Part shown: in pieces, positions 11,727 through 22,188 of the stretch | Position numbering within the stretch: the first letter of the stretch is position 1 | How the letters are laid out: the number at the start of each line of letters is the position of its first letter | Source of the DNA: Ceratothoa steindachneri | Taxonomy: Eukaryota > Arthropoda > Malacostraca > Isopoda > Cymothoidae | Assembly (NCBI GenBank): GCA_963969495.1 | Contig: OZ018321.1 | Location: 127,578,437-127,642,436, forward strand | Reading direction: 5' to 3' | Length of the DNA: 64,000 nucleotides | Translations under genes and position numbers: made by a program | Notes under the pieces: model-generated | What the model was told of the DNA's origin: nothing | Seen by the model: the letters and a program-made list of their open reading frames with translations, nothing else | The model's database searches: none

Positions 11727-13225
11727 TTTTTTTTATTTCGCCTATTTAGCGACTGCTTTTGAGGGCATAAGTCACCGTAATAAAAATTCCAGCTTAGTGC
11801 TTTGGTTCTCCAAAAGTGACAAAACAAGTTAAAAACAACTCGAAAAACAAACAAATAAACAAAACCCAAAAACAAGAAAAGGGGGGGGGGGGCTCCACCC
11901 AGCAAAAGAACAAGGGAAAAACACCAAAGAAAGTCAAATAAAATGGAGGAGCTCAGCCTCATCCCCAAAAGTCAGATGGTCCACAAGTATGTGTGTATGA
12001 ATCCTCCCTGAGTACGAGGGATAAGCTTTAGCGATCACTATCGTCCCGGTCCGGGACAGGGAACGTGCAATTGGATCACCACGACAGGGACACTCAACAA
12101 GGATGTGCTGAGCAGTCTGGGGGATAACGCAGTCGTCGGAGTAAGGTGAGCCCCGCTAGTGTGCCTAATTCGAAGACGACAGAAAGCAACCTGAAGTCAT
12201 CGCTGGATATGAGGGGAAATAGGTCCATGGGAACAGTCGTGTTGCAAAGGCACGTAACTTTAGGTTCCCTTTGGCTCTCTCCCATCTTCTTTGCCAAGCA
12301 TCAAGCACGGCTGCCATGATTCATGCCATTTAGTCGGTGTGAGAAAGAACAAAATGCTGGACTGGTCGCCTAGTCCTGGCGGAATATTTTGCGCCCTCAT
12401 CGGTGACCTCATTCCCACATGTCCACGAACACAGCAGAAGATAATCTCGACATGTAACCGGCTCGCGGCAACCGTGGTTTCACGAATACAGCAAACCAAA
12501 GGTTGCGGAGATTCCTACGAATCGAGAGCACACAGGGCGCTTTATGATGCACTTAAGAAGACAATTCGGTCTCCGAACTAGGCAAAACTCGTTATCTCTG
12601 GTACCGAGCTCATCCGTAAAGACAGATGCAGCAACTGGTAGAACCCAAATGACTTCAAACAGAGAGAATACGGTGTGGAAGCTGACCCCATCCTGGGACT
12701 TGGAGCCATTCGTGTACATTGATAGGGATCCAGCGTAACACGGAGCAAAGACATCGTGATAAAGAGTTAAAGGTGGTACCCTCTAGGGTGGCGTCCTAGC
12801 CAGACCCAGAGGCGACAGAGGCACCATCGAGATTGAATGCGGATGCAGTGAAAGCCGTTGGCGACTGATGGAAGCAATAGGCTTGGGCGTACAGGCGCAT
12901 AAATTACTATCTACGGCATAGAGCGAGTGGCATCACCCCAAATCGATACCTAGACTTGAATGGGGGACGGGCCGAAGGCACCGGTCACCAGGCAGAAACC
13001 GATGTCATGGATCAAGTCCATCTTCCGCAATACACGCACGCCACGCTCGGCTGCGGATGCATAAACCTCACATTCGAATTCAAACTTCGAGCGAATTTAA
13101 TTGATAGAAAATTAAGGCAATATCTCTATCAACACCTTAAGTAATGAACGCCACAGAACGAAGAATGTCCATGGTGTTGGTCCAAGAGACCCTAATGGTA
13201 CCAGTATGATCCTCTCAGGCGAGGC

Positions 13226-13701
13226 GTCGGACGAAAACATTACCTAGAAAATGTTGCAAATCTACCACCTCTAAGCGAACCTTGTTTAGGAACAAGTCTG
13301 GGTTGTGTACTAGTGTATCTCGGCAGATGTGCACCACCTTAGTATTGGCCAAGAAAAGCCAAAACTTGTGCGCTTCTGCATAACGAGAGCTGCGGTTTAA
13401 TGTCTGTTGGAGGCAATGATCCAAAGTTGGCATCTGATCCGGATCAAAAAAGCTCGAAAGATCGTCGGACGAAAACATTACCAAGAAAATGTTGCAAATA
13501 TACCACCTCTAAGCGAACCTCGTTTAGAAACAAGTCTGTGTTGTGTTCTAGTGTATCTCGGCAGATGTGCACCACCTTAGTATTGGCCAAGAAAAGCCAA
13601 AACTTGTGCGCGGCTGCATAACGAGAGCTGCAGTTTAATGTCTGTTGGAGGCAACGATCCAAAGTTGACATCTGATCTGGATCAAAAAAGCTCGAAATGT
13701 C
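13226..13701. repeat. 238-bp tandem duplication inside copy D
   Basis: Two adjacent units (13226-13463 and 13464-13701) differ at scattered sites. Each encodes on the minus strand the same piece of RT, including TLDRCLQQTLN-like and CRDTL blocks. The duplication is older than the 125-bp one, because its two units have diverged. Confidence 0.9.
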
Positions 13702-15163
13702 GTCCTTGTCGAGCTTAGCAAGAAAATATTCCGGCTTCACCGAGGTGTTACCGTTGATGCTGAGAGCAAAGAGTTTGACAATGAAGACACTTCACTGTAG
13801 GACACCCTCTTTTTGCTCCATTGTGACGGAGAGGGCTCCCTCCACCCGCACGCGGAATCGAGGATCTCGAAGAAACTCAGCAAATAAAGATTTGGAGGCA
13901 TACTCTCGCCACTATCGTGTAGAGAGTCTCCATGATCGCGTAACGCTTTTCTGGAGCATAATTCTCTGTACAGATCTGAAAACACCGTGGCGAAGTACTG
14001 TCTAAGAAAGAAATCATCGGAGACGGCATTTTCCAGCCGAAGCAGAGCAACCCACATGGAGTTGAACTTTCGGAAGCCACATTCTGCAGAAGAAAGGTGT
14101 CCTCTGCTTTTCAGAAAAAAGTCTGGTCTAACATTTACCAATTTCTCTATCAACCTTAAGACCCAGGATGCAAGAAATTGGCCAGAAACCGGCTGGAGTG
14201 ATCTCTCCCCGGTTCGCAAAAAGCGAGCACAATAGCTATTCTCATGGAGTTTGGGAGAATACCATCCGTCTAGATCCTGTTGAACAAATCTAACAGAAAG
14301 GCCATCCCTCACTTACCTAGGTATCGACGCATGGCATAAGGGATATCGTCCGGACCAGGGGCGGTGTCCGCGCACGAAGCTAGAGCGAAACGCATTTCAC
14401 TCAATGTAAACCTGCCGTTGAAGAGGTTTCTACCTCTGGAGATAAAGTACTGTCGGCGGTCTTCAGCAACATCACAACTTGCATTTAATGCTGGCGGAGC
14501 GGTCTCCAAGGACTCCGCAACAGACGTGGAGTCAGAGATTGTAGTCGAACTCTCCTTGAGAACGGAAAGGGCTCCTGAGAGAACTTGCCCCGATCCTTTA
14601 AATTTGTTTCCACACCTCTGCTATAGTGGTCTTCCCATTAAGTGAAAACAGGCATGTCCACCAGGAAGAGCGACGTGCATGCTTCTAAACATACCATGTC
14701 GTAGCCCTAGGAGGACGAAATTCACCGAAAGGGAAATCGTATCGGCGGCGCCTATAGTGCATGTAGGCATAGCGCTTCTGTTTGACTGCCGTCTCACACA
14801 CGGCTGACTACACTGGAAGCGATCGGTGTGCAAAACAGCCAGACGAAATAAGAATAGTATTTAGGCCCACGACGAAGGGGTTGCCGCAGAAAAACTCAAC
14901 GGCCTTAGCTTAGCCACTGACCTAAACTCCTTGACTAGGACAGTTAAATTAGTCATTTCCTAAAATGACCCTTCCAGACACAACGGAAGTGGTTTCTCGA
15001 GCGGCAGTGGTACAGAAAATGATATTTGAATGAGAAAGTGATTACTATCATGGAGGTCATCGATCCCTCTCCCCCCTAATCCGGAGAGTATATGGATAGA
15101 TCAAGGCAGAAAAATCAAGCTTTTCTCGGACATTGATGAGTAAACTCATCCATATTTAGGGAG

Positions 15164-15413
15164 TTATCTGCAGCTCGTCGATCAGGTAGCAAGGACCTGG
15201 CTCAGGTAATAGATCAAGTAGTCTCTCCAGAGCAGGTATCTACCGTTTATATCCCCGAACATCAGAAAGGCCCTCAACAACCATCCCATTATCTGCAGCT
15301 CGTCGATCAGGTAGCAAGGACCTGGCTCAGGTAATAGATCAAGTAGTCTCTCCAGAGCAGGTATCTACCGTTTATATCCCCGAACATCAGAAAGGCCCTC
15401 AACAACCATCCCA
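15164..15413. repeat. 125-bp identical tandem duplication inside copy D
   Basis: Two adjacent units (15164-15288 and 15289-15413), each starting TTATCTGCAGCTCGTCGATC, appear identical by eye. They lie in the endonuclease region of D. Since D itself is heavily decayed, this duplication is much younger than the element. Confidence 0.92.
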
Positions 15414-15736
15414 CGACTCGGCACGTGCCCAGCATGATCATCTTAAAAAAAAGGCTAACGGGGAATTGGAAGAGACGACTCTCCGCAGCTCCTCTTAGTT
15501 GTCTTAGAGTACGCGGCAATTCCATTGAAAGAATATGCCACCCATCAAAAGACAGTTGCCATTTCCACGTTGCGTTGGTAACTTACCAGTTACTAGTGAG
15601 GGTTCAGAGTTATTAGACGCGTAACCTAACCTACATTGCGCATTGAATTTTTAAACTTTATAACAGTTTTTGTTTTTTTATAAATTTAATAAAATACGAA
15701 TTTTATATTTTGTGCTCTATATAAACTCTTATCCAA

Positions 15737-16308
15737 TGTCCAAGAGATCAAGTGTATCGATAATTTTACTTAGAAAAATAAAGATGAAGCTGAGTGTTCT
15801 AAGTGCGAAAAAAGGTGCTCTTGAGGTTCAACCAGAGGCTCATTAGTACATCTAAGAAGCATTTATGGTGTAGATAGGACTAGTGAATATGATTTTTATA
15901 ATTTTTCTGAAGATGAAATCCAATTTTAAAAAGTAATCAACACTGGAATCGTTTCTTACGAAGAAATCTATTGAAGACGAAATAGCGCGTTTGCTTTTGT
16001 TTGATGAATTCAATTTTAAAGCTATTGCTCCAAATAACTTTATCCAGGAGAGTTTGGCAAAAAAAAAACACGATTAATCTTATCTGACTACAAGGCAAGG
16101 ATTAAGTACATTAGTAAATGGAAGGGATTTTCTATGAAAAAAAAATGATAGAGCATGTAAAAGGACTAATTAAGGAAGATGTTCGAGTTTTTTACACTTG
16201 ATGAGTACATTTCGTGTCAAAATATTAGCTACATGAATATAAATGTCCACCATAGAATGCAGCATTGGTCTTTATGTCTAATAAGAGCTAGTGTAATTCT
16301 TAATAGTA
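15737..16308 (+). pseudogene. BED-type hAT transposase relic, 5' part
   Basis: Plus-strand translation across several frames gives the start of a BED zinc-finger hAT transposase: MSKRSSVS, then AECSKCEKRCS (finger Cys pair), then TLESFLTKKSIEDEIARLLL, and LDEYISCQNISYMNINVHH near 16200-16245. These are typical of ZBED-like hAT proteins, which cut and paste DNA. Many stops and shifts are present. The relic stops at the mariner at 16309 and resumes beyond it at 17694 in the expected order. The true 5' end of the hAT is not clear. Confidence 0.75.
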
Positions 16309-17693
16309 TTAGGTTGAGGAATAAGTTCTTGAGTTTTTTTTAATATTGTGTTGATTTAAGTTTTGTTGACGTGATTTATGCACATATTAAGAAACAATAA
16401 TAAATAATGAGAGCAAAATTTGCAAAGGTTAGGCTACATCTCTTAACATCGTAGACTATTAGGCTTTTGCTTAGGCTACGTCTTGAAGTTGAGTAATAAG
16501 TCATTGCGGTTTATTTAAAAGTTGTGTTAATTTAATTTTTGTTCTGTCCCCTCAAAATGGAATGTCAAGTTGAAAGAAAGGCGCATTTTCGACACTTATT
16601 ATTCATTTTCAATCGAGAAGGGAACAATGCAAACGCAGCCAAAGCTCGTCGCGATATTTGTGCTGTGTACGGAGAAAATGCTTTATCAGAGGGACACCCC
16701 AATGGTGGTTTTCACGTTTCAAAAATGGTCATTTCAATCTTAATGACGAAGAACGTCCTGGTCGCCCCATTAAGTTGGATGAAGATCGATTGGACGACCT
16801 TCTTCATAAAAATCGTCGTCAATTGACTGTACAATTGGCGTGTGATCAGAAAACTGTAGTGAATCACCTTCATTCGATGAGGAAATTTAAAAAAATCGGT
16901 GCATGAGTTCCACACACTTTGAGCGAAAGCAACAAACTCCAACGCTCCAAGATTGCCGCAGGTTTGCTTGCTCGTCATAAGGTTAGTCGTAGATATAAGG
17001 ACAGATTTCTTCACCGTATCAACACTGGCGACGAAAAGTGGTGTGTTTATGTCAACATGAACCATCGAAAACAATGGCTTAGCCCCAATAAAAAAAACAC
17101 TTCCGCGATTAAAGCAAGGACTTCATCCAGGAAAGACGACGCTGTGTGTGGTGGGATTGTGAAGACATCATTCTTTATGAGCTCCTTGCGAACAATAAGA
17201 TTGTCAATGCAGAACTCTGCGTTCAACAAATGTATCGACTCGCCGAAGCTATTCTTGAAAAACGACCTCATCGACGTTATGGAGTCTTTCTGCAACACGA
17301 CAATGCTCGTCCTCACATTGCCAATATGACAAAAGACGCCATCCAAATGCTTAATTGGGAAATCCTGCCACATCCTTCATATTCGCCAGACTTGGCTCCA
17401 TCGGATTTCCATCTGTTCCGATCGCTCTCCAGCAATTTGCGCTGTGTTTCGTTCAATACTTATGTCGCATTAAGGACCTGGTTAGACGAATTCTTCGAGT
17501 CAAAATCCACAGATTTTTATTGCAGAGGCATCGAAAAACTAGTTGAACGTTGGGAAGAAGTCGTAAATAACAACGGAGAATGCATTATTGATTAAATTGC
17601 ATATTGTTATCAATTAAAAATGAAGTTTTTCTAAAATTGTTAATGGTAATGAATAAATTTGATAAAACTGCAAGAAACTATTCCTCAACCCAA
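16309..17693 (+). mobile_element. mariner (DD34D) element with TIRs and TA duplication
   Basis: Left TIR starts TTAGGTTGAGGAATAAGTTC at 16309; right TIR ends at 17693 and its complement starts TTGGGTTGAGGAATAGTTTC. About 24 of the first 29 bases match. TA dinucleotides flank both ends (16307-16308 and 17694-17695). The element is 1,385 bp, somewhat longer than a usual mariner. The extra length lies upstream of the transposase, where a second TIR-like segment starts near 16485. It sits inside the BED-type hAT relic. Confidence 0.92.
16557..17595 (+). pseudogene. mariner transposase, frameshifted
   Basis: A Tc1/mariner transposase read in at least three frames. It starts at MECQVERKAHFRHLLFIF (16557). 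The N-terminal helix-turn-helix region includes NAAKARRDICAVYGENAL, then the frame shifts near 16690 and NDEERPGRPIKLDEDRLDDL follows. A stop at about 16904 follows KKIGA. The first catalytic Asp is in TGDEKW (17028), the second in LQHDNARPH (about 17290) and the third in YSPDLAPSDFHLF. There are 34 residues between the second and third Asp, which defines mariner DD34D. A further frameshift near 17150 separates the first and second Asp. All three catalytic Asp codons survive, but the protein cannot be made. Confidence 0.9.
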
Positions 17694-18965
17694 TAGAAGA
17701 ACTTGTGAAACAAAGATTGTCTGATTTTGTCTGGATATAGATGAATACATAATAGGATCTTCCATAGATAGTGCTTCTGTTATGATAAAATTTGGCAGAG
17801 AAATGATAGTTGAACATCATCAACGCATTGCTCAGGTTATTCAGATTGAAATTTGCTCAGTTTTCTATAAAAAGAGGGAAAAATGAAGAGATGAATCAAA
17901 TTCAAGAGCAAAGCTAAGAAGAAAGCCATAACGAATAGGATGAATACGAGCTTGAAGATGAAGAAAATAATCCTCATTAAAGTCCATTGCACACTTAACT
18001 CTGGAGGATAGGGATGAAAAGGTAAGCCGATATGTTTTAAAAGACAATACTTTTGCCACCATAAATAAAGTCAGCAAGATTTGAAGAAAATATCGGAAAT
18101 TCCCGCCCCAAAATGAGCAACTACAAAATTTTGTAAGTCACTTTCTTAATGGAAAAGAATTTTATTAATATTAGATTGCCCCCCCCCCCAAAAAAAAAAT
18201 AAAAAATAAAAATGGAGTAGTCTCCTTTTTATGATTGAAAGGTTTGTAAAACTTAAAGAGTGTATCCCTAAATTTTTGAAAGCGACTCTCTTTTGGAGCA
18301 ATTTCATCCCGAGATTGGAAATTTTGGCAAGATATATGCGACACCATTCGCCCCATAGAGATGGTTCTAAAAAATAACTGCAGTAAAGATGCAACACTAT
18401 TAACAGCTGATTTATCGATTAAATTCCTTAGCAAGAAACTATCTAAAAAGTGACTTCATTAATTCTTGAACTACAAGATTGCCTTGCTGAAACAGATTTA
18501 TAAATAAGCAATAATGATAACCTTATTTCATATTTTAGTAATCCAATAATTTTAAGAAATAAAGAAGACTTGTTTCCTATGCCATCCAAAAGATACTAAA
18601 AACCTGTAGAGCATATATATAAAAAACAAAAATAAAAAGTAATCTTGACTCACATAGAGAATCAATCACAACAGAAAATATAAATGAACCTCAGAATTTG
18701 TAGAGTATGGAAATCAATTATTTTGAGAATATATTCAAGAAATGAAGAAACTTGGAAAAAGCTCAGCAAGATACAAAAGTCCAATTAGCAGTTTTGTTCA
18801 AAATTTGGAATTTAAAACCTTTGAATGGACCCTAAAAATAATTGCAAATTTGGATAAATTGTATCACGCTCTCTTAACAACAAAGCCTACAAGCGTCGAG
18901 GAGGAGGGAGCTTTCTCCGTCGCAGGTTTCAATGTGTGTAAAATAAGAACCAGTCTTAGTGAGAG
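17694..18965 (+). pseudogene. BED-type hAT transposase relic, 3' part
   Basis: Continues the relic that ends at 16308. Right after the mariner, translation gives EELVKQRLSDF, then across frames a SVMIKFGRE segment (near 17780-17800) typical of the hAT catalytic core. The C-terminal dimerisation domain is near 18850-18975: LDKLYHALLTTKPTSVEEEG, AFSVAGFNVCKIRTSLSERS. The GAF in place of the usual RAF is one change in the signature. The relic is cut off by the AT-rich 3' tail of the L2-like element. A few more codons may lie beyond 35090, but I could not confirm that. Confidence 0.78.
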
Positions 18966-19288
18966 ATCAATTAATAATAATAATAATAATATTAATAGGT
19001 ATTAATAATGCGCCCTTCAGGGCTGTTAGCGCTCCCAGAGCGCAGGTTGTGTAGTGAGTGTAGAGAAAGTTTACAGGGGAGAAAAGGCAATTCTGAAGAC
19101 ATGAGTCTTCAGGAGACGTTTAAAAGTGGCAAGGGAAGGAGAGGATCGGACTCGGCAGGAAGAGCATTCCAGAGTCTAGGAGTACAAACTGAGAAGGAAC
19201 AGTCACCCATCGAGCAGAGGACAGAACGAGGAATGGTCAGGAGGGGAGTGAGGTTAAACCGGAGTGCCCAAGGAGTTTGACGATGGGA
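18966..19288 (-). mobile_element. L2-like non-LTR element, 3' part (tail)
   Basis: The minus strand encodes the C-terminal end of an L2/CR1-like ORF2: TPWALRFNLTPLL, PRLWNALPAESDPL and following residues, then an (ATT)n-type tail at 18966-19005. The 5' part of the same element lies at 33062-35090. The two are separated by copy A, which inserted with a duplication of TTGACGATGGGA (19277-19288 and 33050-33061). The L2-like tail itself abuts the end of the hAT C-terminal domain. Confidence 0.85.
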
Positions 19289-21919
19289 TTTTTTTTTTTT
19301 TAAGTGGATATCTGGCGAATGCCGACTTAGGCATACGTCGCCGTAAACAAACAGCCTAGTTCTAGGCTACTTTAAAAAAATTGAACAGGAAACAACAATA
19401 AAAAGAAATAACAATAACAAAACAATAACAAAACAATAACAAAAACAACAACACAATTGAACCTGGTTAAATGAAAGGGAGAAGGCCGGCCTCCCCCCAA
19501 AAGTCAACAAGTCCACCAGTCATTGTGCACGCACTCGTCCCGAGTACAAAGGACAGGCGGTAGCGACCCCACCTATGCCCGGTACCGGGACAGGTAACGT
19601 GCGCGAAGATCACCCAGACTGGGACATTCGACAAGAATGTGCCGAACAGTCTGGGGGACGACGCAGTCGTTGCAATACGGCACAGGCGAGCGCTCCATCA
19701 AATAGCGATGCGTCACACGAGTGTGTCCGATTCGGAGACGACAAAAAGTGACCTGCAGCCGTCGCGGCATTGGGGGATAGGTCCATGGGAACAATCGCGG
19801 CGCAATGGCACGCAACTTTAAGTTCCCTTCGACCGTCTCCCATCTTCTTTGCCAAGCAGTCCGAAGAGCTGCCCGTATTCCTGCCATGTAGTCGGTGTGA
19901 GGAAGAGCGAAACGCTGGTCCGGTCGTAGAGTCCTTGCGGACTCTTCAGGCGCCCTCATCGGCGCGCTCATTCCCCGCAATTCCTACATGTCCAGGAACC
20001 CAGCAGAAGATAATCTCGACATCTGCCCGGCTTGCCAAAACCGTGGCGTCACGGATATCACGCACCAGGGAATGCGGAGATTCCAATGCCTCGAGAGCAC
20101 TCAGGGCGCTTTGTGAGTCGCTATAGATCACAATCCGGTCTCCGAACCGGGCACGTCGCGTAATGTCCCGTACCGAGTGGTGTATTGCCACCAGCTCGGC
20201 CGTGAAGACAGACGCAGCGCCTGGTAGAGCCCCGCTGACTTCAAACAGAGGGGATACGGCGTGGAAGCCGACCCCCTCTTGGGACTTGGAGCCATCCGTA
20301 TACACTGGCACGGTTTCAGCGTGACACGATGTGTGCTCCAAAAAGGTCGAACGCAATACTCCCGGCGCCGTACAAGCTTTGGGATCAGAGGCGTAGCGAC
20401 AAATAGCCAAATGTGGTACCCTCCAGGGTGGCGTCCTGGGCAGGACCAGGGGCACCAGCGGCCCGAGAGCTATATCTAACTCTCGAAGGAGTTTCCTGGC
20501 CCTAAACCCAAAGGGCGTAGGGTATGACTGGCGTCTCTCGGCGGCATAGGCACCATCGAGATCAGCTGCGGAAGCAGTGAGTGAGAGCTGTTGGCAAATG
20601 AGGGAGGTGCCGGGCTCGCGCATACAGGCGGGTGATACACTACACGCGGCGCAGAGCGAGTGGCATCTCCCCAGCATCGACCAACAGGCTCTCAATGGAG
20701 AAAGTGCAGAAGGCACCGGTCGCAAGGCGAAGGCCGGTGTGGTGGATCGAATCCACCTTCTGCAATAAACGCTCGGCTGCGGATGCATAAAACTCGCATC
20801 CGTAGTCGAGCTTCGAACGAACAAAGGATCGATAAAAAAGTAGGGCAGTAGCCCTATCAGCGCCCCAAGCGCTGAACGTCACGGAACGGAGAATGTCCAT
20901 GGCGCGGGTACAAGAGACCCTAAGGCTGCGAATATGAGCCTCCCAGGTGAGGCGTCGGTCGAAGAAAAGACCAAGCAAACGGTACGATTCTACCACATCC
21001 AGGCGCACCCCATTAAGAAACAAATATGGATCGGGATGAAGCGGTGGATGGCGGCAGAAGTACACCACCTTAGTCTTGGCCAAAGAAAACCGAAACCTGT
21101 GCGCTTCGGCATAGCGAGAGACGCGGTTCAATGCCTGTTGGAGTCGACGGTCCAGAGTTGGCATCTGAGCCGCGCCAAAAGAGATCGAAAGGTCGTCCAC
21201 GTAGAACGTAGCGAGAACATCTTCCGGCAGCACCGAGGTTACGCCGTTGATGCTAAGGGCAAAGAGTGTGACACTGAGGACACTTCCCTGCGGGACACCC
21301 TCTTTCTGCTCCTTTGGGCCGGAGAGAGCTCCCCCCACCCGTACGCGGAATCGCCGATCTCGCAAAAATTCAGATATAAAGATTGGAAGGCGTCCCCTCG
21401 CCCCTATCGTGTGGAGAGTCTCCATGATACCGCATCGCCATGCGGTATCATAGGCCTTCTCCAGAATGAAAGAGACCGTGGCGTAGTGCTGTCTACGAAG
21501 TAAAGCCTCGCAGACGGCATTTTCCAGTCGGAGCAGAGCATCCGACGTGGAGTGGAACTTGCGGAAGCCGCACTGTGCGGAAGACAGATGGCCTCCGCTT
21601 TCCAGGAAAAAGGCTAATCTAACATTTACCAATTTCTCCATCAACTTGCACTCGCAAGAGGTTAGAGACATTGGGCGGAAAACGGACGGAGTAGAGTGAT
21701 CTCTTCCCGGTTTGCGAAAGGCGAGCACAGTAGCGATTTGCCAGGAGTCTGGTAGAAGACCCTTCACCCAGATTCTGTTGAACAAATCTAAGAGAGGGGC
21801 TATGCCTCGCTCACCTAGGTGTCGAAGAATGGCGTACGGGACATCGTCCGGACCATGGGTGGTGTCCGTGCACAAAGCGAGAGCGAAGGGCAACTCACTC
21901 ACAGTAAACTTGTCGTTAA
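19289..21919 (-). mobile_element. Copy A of the GC-rich non-LTR family, 3' half
   Basis: Minus-strand element starting with poly(T) at 19289, just after target duplication TTGACGATGGGA. It contains the 3' UTR with hairpins (GGCGA..TCGCC at 19314-19342 and GCCTAG-TT-CTAGGC at 19354-19367), RNase H and most of the RT. At 21904/21905-21919 it is interrupted by copy B, whose target duplication is GTAAACTTGTCGTTAA. The 5' half resumes at 28862. A spans 19289-33049 overall and is about 6.8 kb once B and its duplication are removed. Confidence 0.93.
19480..21919 (-). pseudogene. ORF2 of copy A, RT to C-terminus
   Basis: RT at 21902-20640: PSVFRPMSLTSCECKLMEKL, QCGFRKFHSTSDALLRLENA, then motif A in a changed form (VSFILEKAYDTAWR, where C has FFDLKKAYDTAWR, so the catalytic Asp is lost as ILEKAYD). 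EGVPQGSVLSVTLFA and TFYVDDLSISFG (motif C, YVDD) follow. The frame shifts near 20577-20584 by a four-base GTGA repeat. RNase H then runs 20824-19946 (VYTDGSKSQEG, IYSDSQSALSALEALE, GHVGIAGNERADEGA) with a stop after DEGA. The tail at 19980-19573 contains a CNDCVVPQTVRHILVECPS block. It has several independent lesions and cannot give one protein. Confidence 0.9.
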
Positions 21920-22188
21920 TTTTTTTATTTTTTTTTTTAAGAGCTCATCTGGCGACTGCCTACTTGGGCATTAGTCGCCATATTAAAACTGGCCTAGTTC
22001 TAGGCTACTTTAAAATGAAATTAAAGAGAAAAAAAAAACAACACCCCAAAAGGGGGAAAGGAAGCAAGCTGGTGCGTCGGGGAGAGGTCCCCCTGGCGCA
22101 GGAGCGTGCAACTAAAGAAAAAAACAAACAAACAAAAAACAAAACAAATGCAAAAAAAAACAACAAAAAAAACAAAAACAAACCTTGC

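Larger units (their letters stand above)
11727..15545 (-). mobile_element. Old degenerate non-LTR element, copy D (A/B/C family relative)
   Basis: A minus-strand relative of A/B/C. A poly(T) run at about 11727-11737 marks the 3' end, followed by a decayed version of the family's hairpin region. Going upstream on the minus strand: C-terminal and RNase H remnants (12094-12720, with YTNGSKSQDGVSFH), RT remnants (13215-14510, with ADTAPGPDDIPYAM near 14350 and HLSSAECGFRKF near 14080), the linker, and an endonuclease scrap near 15307-15525. Sequence drift and stops are far heavier than in A, B or C. ORF1 is absent, so the copy is 5'-truncated at about 15545. Two internal tandem duplications are listed separately. 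Confidence 0.82.

Noticed and set aside
20934..21503. 189-codon plus-strand frame opposite the RT of copy A (and relatives opposite B, C)
   Set aside because: It mirrors the RT on the minus strand, which has the full set of RT motifs; the antisense frame has none.
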